Shown: piece by piece, positions 13,501-24,759 of the stretch
Layout: every line of letters begins with the position of its first letter
Position numbering within the stretch: the stretch's first letter is position 1
Source of the DNA: Sipunculus nudus
Lineage: Eukaryota; Annelida; Sipuncula; Golfingiida; Sipunculidae
NCBI GenBank assembly: GCA_026874595.1
Contig: CM049307.1
Coordinates: 50,023,178 to 50,087,177 of the forward strand
DNA length: 64,000 bases
Direction of reading: 5' to 3'
Made by a program: the position numbers and the translations under genes
Notes under the pieces: generated by a model
What the model saw: the letters and a program-made list of their open reading frames with translations, nothing else
Told to the model about the DNA's origin: nothing
Databases searched by the model: none

Positions 13501-13800
13501 TCTAGCATAAAATACGTGTTAAAAAGTTTATAAATACATGGATTACGATACGTTTAGCTTAATATGTAAAGAAATGGGATAAAATTGTCACATAAACTAC
13601 ATGTAAGCCTATTGTTTGTAAAAGCAATATTTATTTTGCTCACAGCTTCACAGCATTTGATTTGGCCAATGGGCATTGATAGCTTTGGTGATCTCGACTT
13701 TGAGGTCTTCACCGACATGCTGGAAAATGTTATGGCTGGACTGGAACTTCTGTCACGTAAGTATAAAAAATCATGCAAAACACTCCAAATAATAAGGTGA
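2061..13800 (+). CDS. Type-B carboxylesterase/cholinesterase-like gene, 3' half (six exons)
   Basis: Predicted alpha/beta-hydrolase of the type-B carboxylesterase family, which hydrolyses carboxylic esters and is usually secreted or membrane-attached. Exons are 2061-2217, 4747-4922, 6264-6399, 11329-11503, 12357-12553 and 13646-13800. All junctions are GT-AG and phases are continuous, giving 331 codons plus TGA. The catalytic acid is probably the Glu of GVTSNEVGLF in the first exon, and the catalytic His is in GVFHAADIPFVFG in the fourth. WTQDDQDYSAYWMDLLTNFA and TTWPAFTNNELQFL are typical of the family's C-terminal region. The signal peptide, oxyanion hole and GxSxG half are not seen in positions 1-2060, so those exons presumably lie left of the window. 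Every exon has a counterpart with the same phase in the - strand gene at 19186-33531. No lesion is visible. Substrate cannot be inferred. Confidence 0.88.
3932..3995. repeat. Hairpin with a perfect 26-bp palindrome core
   Basis: CGAAACCATCTCCGGAGATG plus GTTTCG at 3954-3979 is a perfect palindrome. The flanks extend it imperfectly: TGGTTTTGGCGAAACAGAAA pairs with CAGTTTCACCAAAGCCA. A related CCGAAACCGAAACCGGTTTCG lies at about 4033-4054. It may be a short foldback element. It is in the intron between exons a and b of the + strand esterase. Confidence 0.8.
4195..4470. repeat. Dispersed repeat family A, copy 1
   Basis: Shares with 62785-63065 the blocks AGGTTG.TG.GGTCAAGACC, CAGCCCTGTG.GCTCCT.AA, CCACAGCACCCACAGCCACA, CCGATCCCAGCAGCG.AGAC and ATCGAGAG. 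The + frame is open in both copies (.RPQPC.LLKH. and IPAA.TQPCQSR), but with frame changes between them, so it is probably a non-coding interspersed element rather than an exon. Confidence 0.8.
4747..4922 (+). CDS. Esterase (+) exon b
   Basis: Acceptor gcatgtacag and donor gtagga. It enters in phase 1, completing an Ile codon with exon a, and leaves in phase 0. It encodes a helix-rich segment ending ATTFQYTGWPHKQDLVSNRN. The - strand paralogue has TIFHYTPWPNEDICTVNRDE at the same place. Confidence 0.85.
5049..5104. repeat. (TA)n microsatellite
   Basis: Pure TA run of about 27 units, followed by a short (GT)n stretch. In the intron between exons b and c of the + strand esterase. The IYIY peptides predicted here are artefacts. 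Confidence 0.95.
6264..6399 (+). CDS. Esterase (+) exon c
   Basis: Acceptor aaaattcag, donor gtttgt, phase 0 to 1. It reads LFNDLAFGTAADTSLKFQAA and then YMYNFGYRSDILDAVLPGWT. This is the 'F..DxxF..P......Y.Y.F.YRS' stretch found before the catalytic His in the family. Confidence 0.88.
6575..6916. repeat. 14-bp minisatellite, about 24 copies
   Basis: The unit is GAGAGGACGTACAG, with variants such as GAGATGACATACAG. Because 14 is not a multiple of three, all three forward frames rotate through the same peptide and stay open, as do reverse frames. This produces long spurious ORFs on both strands. It sits in the intron between exons c and d of the + strand esterase. Strand asymmetry is strong, with purines on +. 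Confidence 0.95.
7485..11317. mobile_element. TTAA-type MITE split by a nested foldback element
   Basis: The outer element starts at TTAAAGGTGCCAATTCACCT (7485) and ends at GATTGGTCCCCTTTTAA (11317). Its left part (7485-7860) and right part (about 11179-11317) match the two halves of the uninterrupted copy at 27512-27902, read in reverse complement. The 3.3 kb between is a separate inverted-repeat element. TTAA at both ends points to piggyBac or Kolobok-type target choice; no transposase is seen. Confidence 0.75.
7861..11178. mobile_element. Foldback element with long inverted arms, nested in a MITE
   Basis: The left arm (7861 to about 8330) matches the right arm (about 10085-11177) in reverse complement. 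Pairs: 7873-7975 with 11045-11150 (ends in GGTTGGCCC / GGGCCAACC), 7960-8060 with 10250-10360 (contains GATCGAAAAGCATTACAGA / TCTGTAATGCTTTTCGACC), and 8120-8270 with 10095-10210. ATATTA flanks both ends (7855-7860 and 11179-11184), a likely target duplication. The right arm also has an internal direct duplication (about 9895-10095 and 10437-10665). No coding capacity is recognised. Confidence 0.72.
11329..11503 (+). CDS. Esterase (+) exon d, catalytic histidine
   Basis: Acceptor aatttctag, donor gtatgt, phase 1 to 2. It reads GVFHAADIPFVFGYP, with the catalytic His in GVFH, followed by the conserved tail ending LLTNFAKTG. The length (175 bp) is identical to the paralogous - strand exon at 24585-24759. 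The acceptor lies only 11 bp after the TTAA end of a transposon (11314-11317). Confidence 0.92.
12357..12553 (+). CDS. Esterase (+) exon e
   Basis: Acceptor ttattttcag, donor gtaagt, phase 2 to 1. It completes FAKTG-NP and reads GPTTWPAFTNNELQFLNVSK followed by WRQQAHAMWQDYSPFI. Typical carboxylesterase C-terminal strand and helix region. Confidence 0.87.
13646..13800 (+). CDS. Esterase (+) terminal coding exon
   Basis: Acceptor ttttgctcacag, entry phase 1. It encodes a C-terminal helix (DFEVFTDMLENVMAGLELLS) then a basic tail and TGA at 13798-13800. A donor-like gtaagt at 13757 could instead splice to a short exon beginning near 14096, which reads in frame to a TAG near 14157, so the exact C-terminus is uncertain. 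Confidence 0.65.
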
Positions 13801-14315
13801 ATCCCGGTGAGGTGACATTTATAAAACTATAGACATCTGCTTTCTAAGGAATGCAAGCCTCCGCCATGTGGCGGTCCCTATTCCGGGATGCTCCTTAATC
13901 TATGTTTGCATTCACTTATTCGGCCCATATCTCCAGGTTCATACGTGCACTAATTGACTTTACATTTAAGAATAATCCTTGATGACGTTTCTGCATTCGA
14001 ATAATGTATCGGATCTACACCTAAATCTAGTCGGTTCTCTCGCCTATTCCCAAAATGCACTGACCATTTCAGAAGATTCTTTTCATGATTGCAGGAAAGG
14101 AAAGAAAGTTTTTATTCAGGAAAAAGGCCTCAGGCCCAAAGTTTCAGCGATAGCTACAACATGCAAAATATCAACAATGTCACGGTGACTTATATAAAAC
14201 AATATACAACAATAACAAGGTGTAAACATACATGTACACATACACATATTTCACATACATTTACACATAAACATTTTGGTACAAACACTGAAATAAATGA
14301 ATAGATGAATAGAAA

Positions 14316-16230
14316 TCATATGAAGAATTCTATGGTCCTTTTTCTGAAACAGTGAAAAACATATGCTGCAAGATTTATGATATTGTGGGAATCTTTCATA
14401 TTAAAAACATTTATAAAATTCTGTTCAGTAGGCTCGTACAAATTTTCGGGTAACTTCCTACGGAAATCGGCGTATAAGGGACACTCTAGTAGAAAATGTG
14501 ATTCATCTTCAATTATATTATAACCAAGTTTAAAACAATACATGCAAATTCTCTCTTCTCTACTTATGCCCTTATGACGACCAACCTCTATGGCTAACAT
14601 GTGATTTGAGCATCTTAATTTTGCCAATGCACTTCTATAACTAATATTAGGAACACAAATTAAATATTTTTCTAATGTCAACATAGACTTTAAAACTCCA
14701 AATGAATATAGTTTATTACATGTATTAACATCACTATGCCATTCCTGGACTGCCATATCCATTATTCGCTGTTTAATACAATTAAGAAAAATTATTAATG
14801 TTTCCCACAGTTTGAGCCATCCAAATATAGCCGTAACCAGCTTGAAATAGTAAAGACCTTACATGTGTAACCCAAGTTGTTTTTCCATTGTAATCTTGCT
14901 GTAATAACAATCCATATAAATATTTAGGGTACCTGTTTTCATTCATATGCAATAACCGGGTCCAATATTTCAAGCATCTTAAGGAGTACTTCACAAACAA
15001 GGGGAGACGCCCACATTCTCCCAAAACTGCCACATTTACAGTACATGTATTGACTTTTAAAATATATTTACAAAACTGGTATTGTACTCTTTCTATCAAC
15101 TCTACTCTGTCGTACCCCCAGAGTTCACTTCCATATAAAAGAATAGGAAGAACCATAGTGTCAAAAAGGTAAAAAAGTTGACTGACGCTTAAATTTTTAA
15201 ATTTCCCATTAAAATTCCTAATAAAGCAAACCACTTTATTGGCTTGAATGGCTTGTAATTTTTGTGTCTTAGTCCATGAAAATGTAGTTGTAAATAGAAT
15301 ACCAAGATATTTATAGTCAGTTACAACATCAATCTTTTTGCCTTCTAAGTACCATTTTTCCGTTTTGCGAAGAGCACCCCCATGTCTAAATACCATTATT
15401 TTAGTTTTATTTAAGTTAACCTTCATGCCATATTCCCTGCAAAATTTTTCTAAATGATCTATTTGTTTCTGGAGTCTTCCGGGTGTGTCTGCAAAATTCA
15501 CTATATCATCGGCGAACATTTAAGTCATAAGATTTGGAACTTGTTCATTAATATGTATTCCATTGCAGCCAGAGGTATTTAAAGTTGAATAAAATTCATT
15601 TATAAAAATAGAAAATAATAAAGGACTTACCATACATCCCTGCCTCGTCCCTAAAGTGCATTTAAAGTATTCAGTGGTCCCACTGTCTGTAAGAATAATT
15701 GATTTCATGTTTGAGTACATAGATCTTAAAACTTTTAATATTTTGCCATTCATACCTTGTTTTAACAAAACATACCATAAAATATCATGTTGTACACAAT
15801 CAAATGCCTTAGAAAAATCTATATATATATACAGTAGAGTCTACCTCTTCTCTTGGTTAAGTATTTTTTAATTGATCCATATAAAACAAATGCATTATCA
15901 ATGGTGCAATAGCCTTTTCTATACCCTGCCTGAGCTTCTGACAATATATTGAATTTTTCAACATAACAAAGCAATCTATTGTTCAAAATTTTTGTGAAAA
16001 TTTTACCTAATACATTTAATAAAGATATACCCCTGTAATTTCCTGGGTCCTCCAACGGCCCATTTTTATGTAATGGATAAATAATTGCTTCACTCCACTG
16101 TTCTGGAAAGCTACCAGAGTGAAGAATATCATTAAACAATTTTTCCAACAATGGAAGTAAATATTGAATAATAGGTTTAATAAGATTAACTGACAAGCCA
16201 TCATTACCAGGTGATTTCATGATTGCATTC
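14316..16230 (-). mobile_element. Dead non-LTR (LINE) retrotransposon, reverse transcriptase part
   Basis: Read on the - strand: 16230 to about 15830 has SPGNDG, FPEQWSEAIIYPLHK and NYRGISLLNVLGKIFTKIL; 15828-15530 has IDFSKAFDCVQHDILW and TRQGCMVSPLLFSIFINEF; 15519-14782 has the catalytic FADD and the post-RT region; 14762-14316 has a C-terminal Cys/His motif (CMYC...HFLLECPLY). Three lesions are visible: a frameshift in a TATATATA run near 15825-15835, a stop just before MFADD (about 15520), and a frameshift in a T-run near 14765-14785. The 5' part runs into a (TG)n repeat at 16240-16290, and no endonuclease is seen. Lies between the two convergent esterase genes. Confidence 0.88.
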
Positions 16231-17129
16231 ATAATATGATGTGAACAAACACACACATAAACACCACACACACACACACACACATATATACATATTTTAT
16301 TGTCTGTGTGACACATTTCAAATATAAAGTTAAGTATAAGGTTTTTAAAAATACGGTATTATGTTTCCAGTATATGATAATTCTAAATCAGGTTTAGATA
16401 TAAAATATTTCATATTAAACTCAGAAATGGATCTAAGGTCCACAATCCTATTTATCAATATATTTCTTTTAAATCCAATATTTAATATTGTTCTCTGAAT
16501 ATCAGGGGGGGTGATACCATTGACCACCCTCCCCCCCCCCCTTTTTTTTTATTTTATAATTAAAAGTGGGATGGGGGTAGACTAGGTCCAATTTAATGTT
16601 GCTAATTTCTGCTATGGCACAAATCCTTTTTAAGAATCCTTGAAGGTATGGACATTTTTACGAACTAATATTTGTGTGCTGATCATATACACCGTTTCAA
16701 AAATTGAAGCAAATGTTCATATTTTCGTTAAAAGCCTACAAAGTATTGTGTCTCAACGGGTAAAGAAAATAAAATAAAAGAAAAAACATTTGGTCGCACG
16801 CACCGTGTATTTTGTCCCGGAGTCCTTGAAACAATAAATTGTGTGTATGGCCTGAGCATTAAGTGATGAAATTTATTTTTGTAATAAAAATTAAGTGATT
16901 ATATTTATTTTGGTAGGTTAAGTGGACCATCTAGAGGTGACGTCATGACAAGCAAGAAGTAAATAAACAAATACGTATACAATATATATTTATTGTTCAA
17001 GTATAAGGTCTTTTTTCATTGGTTTTCGCTCTATCCGAAAGGTGTGACAAATTGTACACCTGGAATAGGCTTTTCATTTTCATGAAATTTTCACTGTCCG
17101 AATACCTTGGCCCAAGACTGGCTCTGTGT

Positions 17130-18288
17130 TACATCCCTTAAAGTACCAGTATGTAACCTCCCTTAAAGTTCCAGTATGTAACTTCTCTTAGAGTGCCAGT
17201 TTGTAACTTCCCATAAAGTACCAGTATGTATTATCCCTGAGAGTACCAGTATGTGACATCCCTTTAAGTACCAGTATGTAACATCCCTGAAAGTACCATG
17301 TAACATGCTTTAAGTACCAGTATGTAATATTCCATACAGTATCAGTATGTAACATCCCTTTAAATGCAAGTATGTTACATCCCTTAGAGTACCATGTAAC
17401 ATCCTTTAAGTACTAGTATGTAACATCCCATACAGTACCAGTATGTAACATCCCTTTAAATGCAAGTATGTTACATCCCTTAGAGTACCATGTAATATCC
17501 TTTAAGTACTAGTATGTAACATCCTTTAAGTACCAGTATGTAACATCCTTTAAGTATCAGTATGCAATATCTCTTTAAGTACAGTATGTAACTTCTCTTT
17601 AAGTACAAGTATGCAACATCCTTTAAGTACCAGTATGTAACATTTTTAAGTACCAGTCTGTAACATCCTTTAAGTACCAGTATGTAACATCCTTTAAGTA
17701 CAAGTATGTAACATCCTTGAAGTACCAGTATGTAACATCCTTTAAGTACCAGTATGTAACATCGCTTTAAGTACCAGTATGTAACATCCTTTAAGTATCA
17801 GTATGTAACTTCTCTTTAAGTACAAGTATGTAACATCCTTTAAGTACCAGTATGTAACATTTTTAAGTACCAGTCTGTAACATCCTTTAAGTACCAGTAT
17901 GTAACATCCTTCAAGTACCAGTATGTAACATCCTTTAAGTATCAGTATGTAACATCCTTTAAGTACCAGTATGTAACATTTTTAAGTACCAGTCTGTAAC
18001 ATCCTTTAAGTACCAGTATGTAACATCCTTTAAGTACCAGTATGTAACATCCTTTAAGTACCAGTATGTAACATCCTTTAAGTACCAGTATGTAACATCC
18101 TTTAAGTACCAGTATGTAACATCCTTTAAGTACCAGTATGTAACATTTTTAAGTACCAATCTGTAATATCCTTTAAGTACCAGTATGTAACATCGCTTTA
18201 AGTACCAGTATGTAACATCGCTTTAAGTACCAGTATGTAACATCCCTGAAAGTACCAGTATGTAACATCCCTGAAAGTACTAGTATGG
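17130..18288. repeat. 24-bp minisatellite, about 48 copies
   Basis: The unit is approximately ACATCCTTTAAGTACCAGTA plus TGTA. Variants include a shorter unit with ACATTTTTAAGTACCAGTCTG (four copies at about 17638, 17857, 17977 and 18142), and CCCTGAAAG or CCCTTAGAG forms at the edges. Groups of variants recur at longer periods, for example the block at about 17588 recurs near 17807, so there is higher-order structure. Because 24 is a multiple of three, part of it is open on the - strand (17959-18159, repeats of KDVTYWYL). That is not evidence of a gene. Confidence 0.95.
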
Positions 18289-18894
18289 AGGAGGAGAAGA
18301 AGAAGATAATTAACAGAAACTGGACCACCCTCATAATAAATATCATCAGTTTATAATTTACTTACTTTGTGTGTGTGTGTGTTTATATATATATACATCC
18401 ATCAGCATGGTTCAGTGTAGGATACAGGATCTCAGGAAAGAGCACCCCCCCCCCCCCCCGCATGCCCGCATCTGTGGTTTATCGTGATGGCGCGGCGGGG
18501 GTGACGCTATAGGTGTTTGTCATGTGCATGGGGTTTAACAGCATATATTTCATATACACAGGTATCGCATTTCTGATCAAAGATAAAACCATTAAAAAGA
18601 CTATCTCGCGTTGACCACTTCTATTTGAAGACTTGACATTTTGTCGGGATTCACGGTATTTATACTGATAAAAGGAAAACACGCAGAATACTATATCGAT
18701 GATTTTGAAGGTTTAATATATTCATTTTGTTTTCTCCAGTCAATCGGGACTTATCGTCAGGCTGTAAAAATGGAGTATTTTCAGAATTAAAAGCATGGAC
18801 GAATTTTCAATGTATATACATGAATTCATACTCGAAGTTTAGGAGAATGATATGGAAAATCATTATAATGATTAAATTAAGAGCATGCAAATTT

Positions 18895-18896
<2 letters not shown>

Positions 18897-18938
<42 letters not shown>
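18897..18938. repeat. (TA)n microsatellite
   Basis: TA run of about 20 units between the minisatellite and the 3' end of the - strand esterase. Confidence 0.95.
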
Positions 18939-18941
<3 letters not shown>

Positions 18942-19185
18942 GTGTTCAAATCTATATAAATATTTTTCTTGAAATTTAATGGTTTAAATTATAAATTTGT
19001 TTGATAAGTCTACATTTAATGATTGCAACTAAAAAGGAAATTTAGTCTGTCCGATATTTCCTTTGTGATCTGATACCGAAGGAATTTAGATAACTCTAAT
19101 GGAAATTACAATGATACTTTACAATATTTCACCTTTGCTCTCCTCTTTGCAATTTTACTGGATAAATTTGAACTAACAGATAGTA

Positions 19186-19298
19186 CTAACACATTTGATC
19201 CAAGGTGTCGGACATTTTGTCTACCAGTTGTTCATACACGCTCACGTGATCCACCACTGACGCCAGAATGTCAAGGTTACGTTTAGGTTCTAGGCCAT
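19186..19298 (-). CDS. Esterase (-) terminal exon
   Basis: Acceptor ctcttccccag, entry phase 1. It reads GLEPKRNLDILASVVDHVS and ends MSDTLDQMC with TAG at 19186-19188. No GPI or transmembrane tail is apparent. Confidence 0.78.
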
Positions 19299-21182
19299 CT
19301 GGGGAAGAGAAACGTATTTATATATATAGGTCTACCACTATTCTGTGGGGACACATAAACAACACAAACAAAACAGAATTAAACAACATTAGCCCTAGTG
19401 TCATACGAAATATCTAAGAGTATTATTTTCACCCCTTTGTTAGGTGTTTAGCGCAATAGAATTTAACTGAATCTTATAATGAAAATTGTTCGTCTGTCCG
19501 ATTTTTTAGCTCTGCTGACTGAAAGTCATCACTCTGTGTGATCGTCTGTCCCGTTATTCTTTAAAGTGACACAAATCGTAACCGCTGGACCTTATTACTT
19601 CTAACTGGGCACCTATATAGTCCCATAAAAGATCTCTGTGGAAACCTGAAATTAGGCCATTGCAATCTACATCCTCTAAGCTATGGGGCTCGAAAGTATC
19701 CCGCCCCCATAATAATTTTTAAAAAATTGATACAAAACCTCTAGTATCTGAATAACAAATGCATTAATTGCTACGATTCTTTCCATGCATATTGATCATT
19801 GAGCGTTTCATCATTCTTGAACACTGGTGGCGCCAGTTACTTTTTTTCTTATTTTTAAGCATTTTTTCTCTATTTTTGAAAGCAATCAAACAAAGCAGTC
19901 CGTTCATTAATAGGGCACAAACCGTAACCTTTAATCATAGAAACCTCTAACTCTACACCCAGTAAGGTTCTAGACAAGAAATAATGTCATGGTGTCCTAT
20001 ATTTGCGAACTAAAGGCCGGAAATCTGATTTTTAGCAGCCAGTGAGTTGACCGCGCTTAAATTTTATCCATTTGGCCTAGAATCTACTAACATGACATTC
20101 AGGGAGTTCCTGGGTAAAACTCTATGGAAGCCTAAATATGAAAGGCATATAAATATGAAGATATATGAAAGAACATGACTTGAGCACCCTATAGGACAGA
20201 TTTGCATGATTTGTTATGGTTGGACGTAGAAACTGATAATTTGATTAAGATCCAGGATGGTTCCTATAAAAAATGTTTGAAACCTGAAATAATGTTGCTG
20301 TGACCTATATTCTGCGAGCTATCTGAAAGAACATAATTTTAGCACAATTTCTGTCAGATGGGCACAAAAAGTAGCCATTGGACAAAATAGCCTCTAACTT
20401 AGCATCAAGGGAGTTCATGGTAGAATCTTCTTGGAGAGCCTTAATAAGATCATTGCAATCAATATCTATAAGGATTATTGGCAAAATGCATGGTTTTGAC
20501 CACTCTTGGAGTCCTTTTAACAATTGTTCCAGGTACCTTGAATTCAGCTGAGCGTCAGGGTCCATGGGCCACATGTTTATGAAAACTATCAAGGGTCTTA
20601 GAAATTGATTATACATACGTTAGTGTACGGTATTGTTTTGAGACACAGAAAATACGTCTCACTGACACATTTTACAACAACAAATATTTATTGTGGAAAG
20701 CCTCGTGGCCTAAAGTACAAATGTTTTAAGTAACATTTAAATATATACAAGTTTGCCATCCATGTCTGCCAGTATGTATTAATTTGTGATAAATGATATA
20801 ACATACATGTTTTATAGCAAAGAATTGCAAGGTTGAACACTAATATTATTACATAATATATAACATGTACAAACATATGTATAATTTTCACATTTTCCAT
20901 TATACATAAATCATTTACAGCTTTCAATTAATGTATTAATTTAAAGTAATTTAAAGTGAAAAATTTCCCTTTATTTTTTTGTTTACTTGAAAAAATTTTA
21001 CCTAAATCAAATTTTCCCCTGTGATTTTGTACTCTCAAAATCTGAATAAGGTCATATTTATTTTGAGGAAAGTTCTATATAAATGATAAAAATAGATTTC
21101 TTAAGTCTTTATTATGTCTCTGTCATGTCTAATATTATAATGAAACATCACATCATACATTAATATACAAATATATACGTAC
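19299..21182. other. Intron 10 of the - strand esterase
   Basis: No recognised element. Phrases such as 'ATAAAAGATCTCTGTGGAAA' and 'GAAACCTGAAATAATGTTGC' recur in weak form near 19620, 19950, 20110 and 20270, suggesting an eroded repeat. A 103-codon frame at 20305-20616 (-), beginning MYNQFLRPLIVFINMW, has no family I recognise. Confidence 0.5.
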
Positions 21183-21367
21183 ACTTTTCCCAGATAATCC
21201 ATGGGATATACTCTTGCCATAGAGCGTTTGACTGTTGTCGCAGGTTCTTCTCTACGCGCACTGTATCCTTACCGATATATAAGTAATTCCGTTCCTGACT
21301 GATTGAAACTGACCACGTGACCGGTGGTCGACTTCCCGGACCAGGTAGAGGTGTTGGCGTCGGGTCT
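21183..21367 (-). CDS. Esterase (-) exon 10
   Basis: Acceptor aattcacag, donor gtacgt, phase 2 to 1. It reads GDPTPTPLPGPGSRPPVTWS and QQSNALWQEYIPWIIWEK. It aligns with exon e of the + strand gene, though the sequence has drifted. Confidence 0.8.
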
Positions 21368-22479
21368 CTGTGAATTATTATAGATGAGTGAATGGCATAA
21401 TGACGTACAGCTAGTTAATGCAGATTAATAGAGAATGAGCTCCTTTGGAGAACGACTTTCTTCTCGATAAGCAAATTCCTGAGTATTAACCTTGTTATCT
21501 TAAAGATACATACTCATTTGCAATAATATCTGTATTATAGTTACAGTTTATAAAATTTATAAAGCGCCACAATAACACTACGCTCCCGTGGTAGCGGAAA
21601 TCTTGTGCTTCTAAAGAAGCTACTGATTTTCTCATTGCCTGCTTTGACCGTTTATGATGCACTTAAACACCAGGTGGTGCACATGGGCCTGTCTGCTGAA
21701 AAAAAAACTGCTGATGTGACTAGCAGCCAATCAAATGCAAGTCAACAAACAGTCGACAGGCATCAGGCTCCGCCAAGAAACCACGTGTTGGGCAATTCTC
21801 TCTGAGCCTGTGGCCTGTTCAAACGGTCGCCGGGGCGATGAGCTGTCACTCAAAATGAAATTAACAACATTTGCTTCGTGTATTCCTCGCTTGGCTGGTA
21901 AACCGGTTTGCTTCCAGCACAGGGTCTCATCTGATTGGACCAAAATACAGTGCACCCCTCTGGTGTAGAGATTCAGGATACAAGTTCATAACAAACAGCG
22001 CTTACGATGTTGGTAGTTGGCCTATGGGTTAAGCGCTGTGTAAAGAGCGTACAATAACACATGTACAACGTGTATAATACTCAGCTGCGCTATACTGAAT
22101 AGAAATTAAATAATACATGCACTATGAGATCAATTTACATGATCCTAAAACGAATAATATTAAATTAAAACAGAATATAATTAGATCATGACCTGATTAA
22201 AAGAAAGACTAAAGCGACTAAAACTAAATTGCATGTCAATTGATAGCAATTATATTTTATGTGATCGGTGTATATATTACATATAATAGGCAGTTCTGAA
22301 TTAATGTGTTTTTAAAAAAACTTTAAATGCATTAATACTGTCTTGGTGTTTGATGTGTTCCGAATTTTTTTTTATTCATATATACATACAATTACAAATA
22401 AATTCAAATACAAACATAATAACATAACATTATACAATACACACAGGACATATAAACAATATCAAGAACTTAACAGACA

Positions 22480-23770
22480 TGTTAACAAACAATACATACA
22501 TTAACGATAATTTTCCTTACAAATAACATCATACGATATACTATCAAACAATACGAAATTGTAATATAATAGTGGCTTATTGAATGATTACGTTGACCGG
22601 ACCTCAGAGCACGGCTGGGATTATGCTTCTCATTTATACAAGACAAATACTCAGGGGCCTGGCCATGCAGGCACTTACATACCAAAATAGCTATTTTATA
22701 TTCAATTCGTGAGGAAACCAGAAGCCAGTGAAGATCCTACATCGACGGGGTTGCATGATCAAATACGTGTGCTCCACATACCACTCTGGCTGCACAGCAA
22801 ATTTGCAATTACTTTGCCATGCAGCCATAATTAAGAATTACAATAGTCCTTATTTAAGCTTACAAAAGAGTGAATGAGTGCTTCAACTGTTGATTTGTCC
22901 AGATACTTCTTTATCTCTAATTTTAATCAACTGATAGTAACCTATTTTGCACACTTAGTTTACATGATCCAACATCAACATATTTGAATAAAAAATTACG
23001 CCCAGGTTTCTTATTTTATTAACTGGCCTTATCACTGTATTCCCTACTTTTAATCCATTGAAATTTACTTTTGCTAGTTGTTGTTTTGTTCCATCTAACA
23101 GAAATTCAGTTTTGGTGTCGTTGATTTTATAATTTGTGGACGTTTATCGGAGTAAGGTGGTCTATAGAAAACTATAACAAGAAGTTTGTCTGATTAACAT
23201 CTCACAATCCACTCTGAAATCTCAAATGTTTTCATTTCGCCAGCTTATATTCGTTTTGGTTTCATGTTTTGTTTGCAGGCAATACCCACTGCCCCATCTG
23301 CTCGTTCGGGTCTTGAGCAGTGGTCAAAGCAAAAACCACTCGGTGTTGCCTCAACAAATATTGCATTGTCAATGTCTTTGAGCCAGGTATTAGTGATCAA
23401 ACAGAAATCATAACCATCACTGATAATGTTATCCACAAAATCCGCCGTTTTATTCCTAACACAGCCAACAGTCAATGTATTGTTTAAATCAGGAAATGTT
23501 TTTACACGGTCTAGATTTGTTACATGTACTCCATAACTGGGTTCATATTGTCTGTGCCTGAAATTACCGGCTCTGTTTCCTCTAATGGTTATTTTTTCAA
23601 CATCCAGCAAATTTAACGACTTCGGTTTGTGATATATATGTAAGGGTATCGGTACATTGTCTAAATTGTATCCTATATCCTTTCGCGTGAACGAATTGTA
23701 ACGTATGGGTGCCATGGTGATTGTAAACACAACCGGTCTCAGTCCTTGCCCAGGTGATATTTCGTCCAAA
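22480..23770 (-). mobile_element. Truncated LINE: endonuclease start joined to 3' end
   Basis: On the - strand, about 23500-23245 encodes an AP-endonuclease-like start (LTVGCVRNKTADFVDNII, FCLITNTWLKDID). The usual catalytic Glu of 'TETWL' is Asn here. Then 23150-22960 jumps to the late RT region (NYKINDTKTEFLLDG, GNTVIRPVNKIRNLGVIF), and 22740-22580 gives DLHWLLVSSRIEYKIAILV and CKCLHGQAPEYLS. The whole RT core is missing and stops are frequent. It sits in the intron between exons 9 and 10 of the - strand esterase. Confidence 0.8.
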
Positions 23771-24584
23771 CAAACACAGCATATTACAAATAACAGTCCA
23801 CATATGCAGAATAAAACTGTTCCCTGGTTTCCAGATATGTGGCAGTGCTGGAAAGGGACCTTTTATCCAGTTACAGGTAATATTCACAACGGCGTTTCAC
23901 ACCGAGTAGAAAAGTGCAGCCACCACTCGGCGCATGCGCATTATCATCTCATGCTACTGGTTCAATGTGCTGGACACAAAAGTTTCCTCTTAAAACAATC
24001 CTATCATCCTCGACTCACTATCTCTAATTCACCCGTTTTTACATTGTTATGGATCTATGTGTGAATAAACACAGTCAACATGTGTCTGTTTACCATTACA
24101 CGATTGCGTGACCAGATATTGTGATCTTGAGAATGTGCGACAAATATAAAAACACGAAGAAGAAACAGGAAAAAAACGATATGAAACTATAAAAAAAAAT
24201 CTTGATTTGTGAATACGAGCACCAGATGGCATGCGCGCTATGTTTATGTTTAGTGCCACTAATCGCGCCAGATGCAAGTTCTTTTTTCCACTCCTGTGTG
24301 AAACGAACAGAATGAAATTTTGGGAGATAGTATTATATTGTAAGGGAAACACGCCATATTACACGTGTATTTAACATATCTAGTTAGTGAATAGGCCATT
24401 TTAAGCGCGTATGATTCTGTTTGACAGATTTAAGGTCGAAAAAGACGGGGGCGCCTCATCTAAATCCGCCCCTTCTTGCTCAGATTCTCTTCATCTATTA
24501 GAAAACATCTTCAAGAGAAGTTTTTTTTATACTTTTTTATATCCGAAGACTTTTGAAACAACTGCACGTACATTTGCTACCTAC

Positions 24585-24759
24585 CCTGTCTTAGCGAAGT
24601 TAGTCAACATGTCAATGCAGAGATTTGAATAAGCCAGATCGTCGTCGAGCCAAGGTATGAGGGCCACGACATCCATCTGTGTGTCCTCGATTACCTCGTC
24701 ATGCGCTCCAATCAGCGGGTGACCGATAAAATACGGCATGTCGGCCGTGTGGAACGTAC
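24585..24759 (-). CDS. Esterase (-) exon 9, catalytic histidine
   Basis: Acceptor ctatttacag, donor gtaggt, phase 1 to 2. It reads GTFHTADMPYFIGHP, with the catalytic His in GTFH, and ends MLTNFAKTG. At 175 bp it is the same length as the + strand counterpart. Confidence 0.92.

Noticed and set aside
17959-18159. ORF repeating KDVTYWYL on the - strand
   Set aside because: Generated by the 24-bp minisatellite; no start context or homology.
17130-18288. CRISPR-like regular repeat array
   Set aside because: There are no unique spacers of constant size: the units abut directly and the surroundings are spliced animal genes.
21605-21968. Open frames on both strands around 21.7-21.95 kb
   Set aside because: Overlapping frames with no recognised family in an esterase intron; more likely part of an unclassified repeat.
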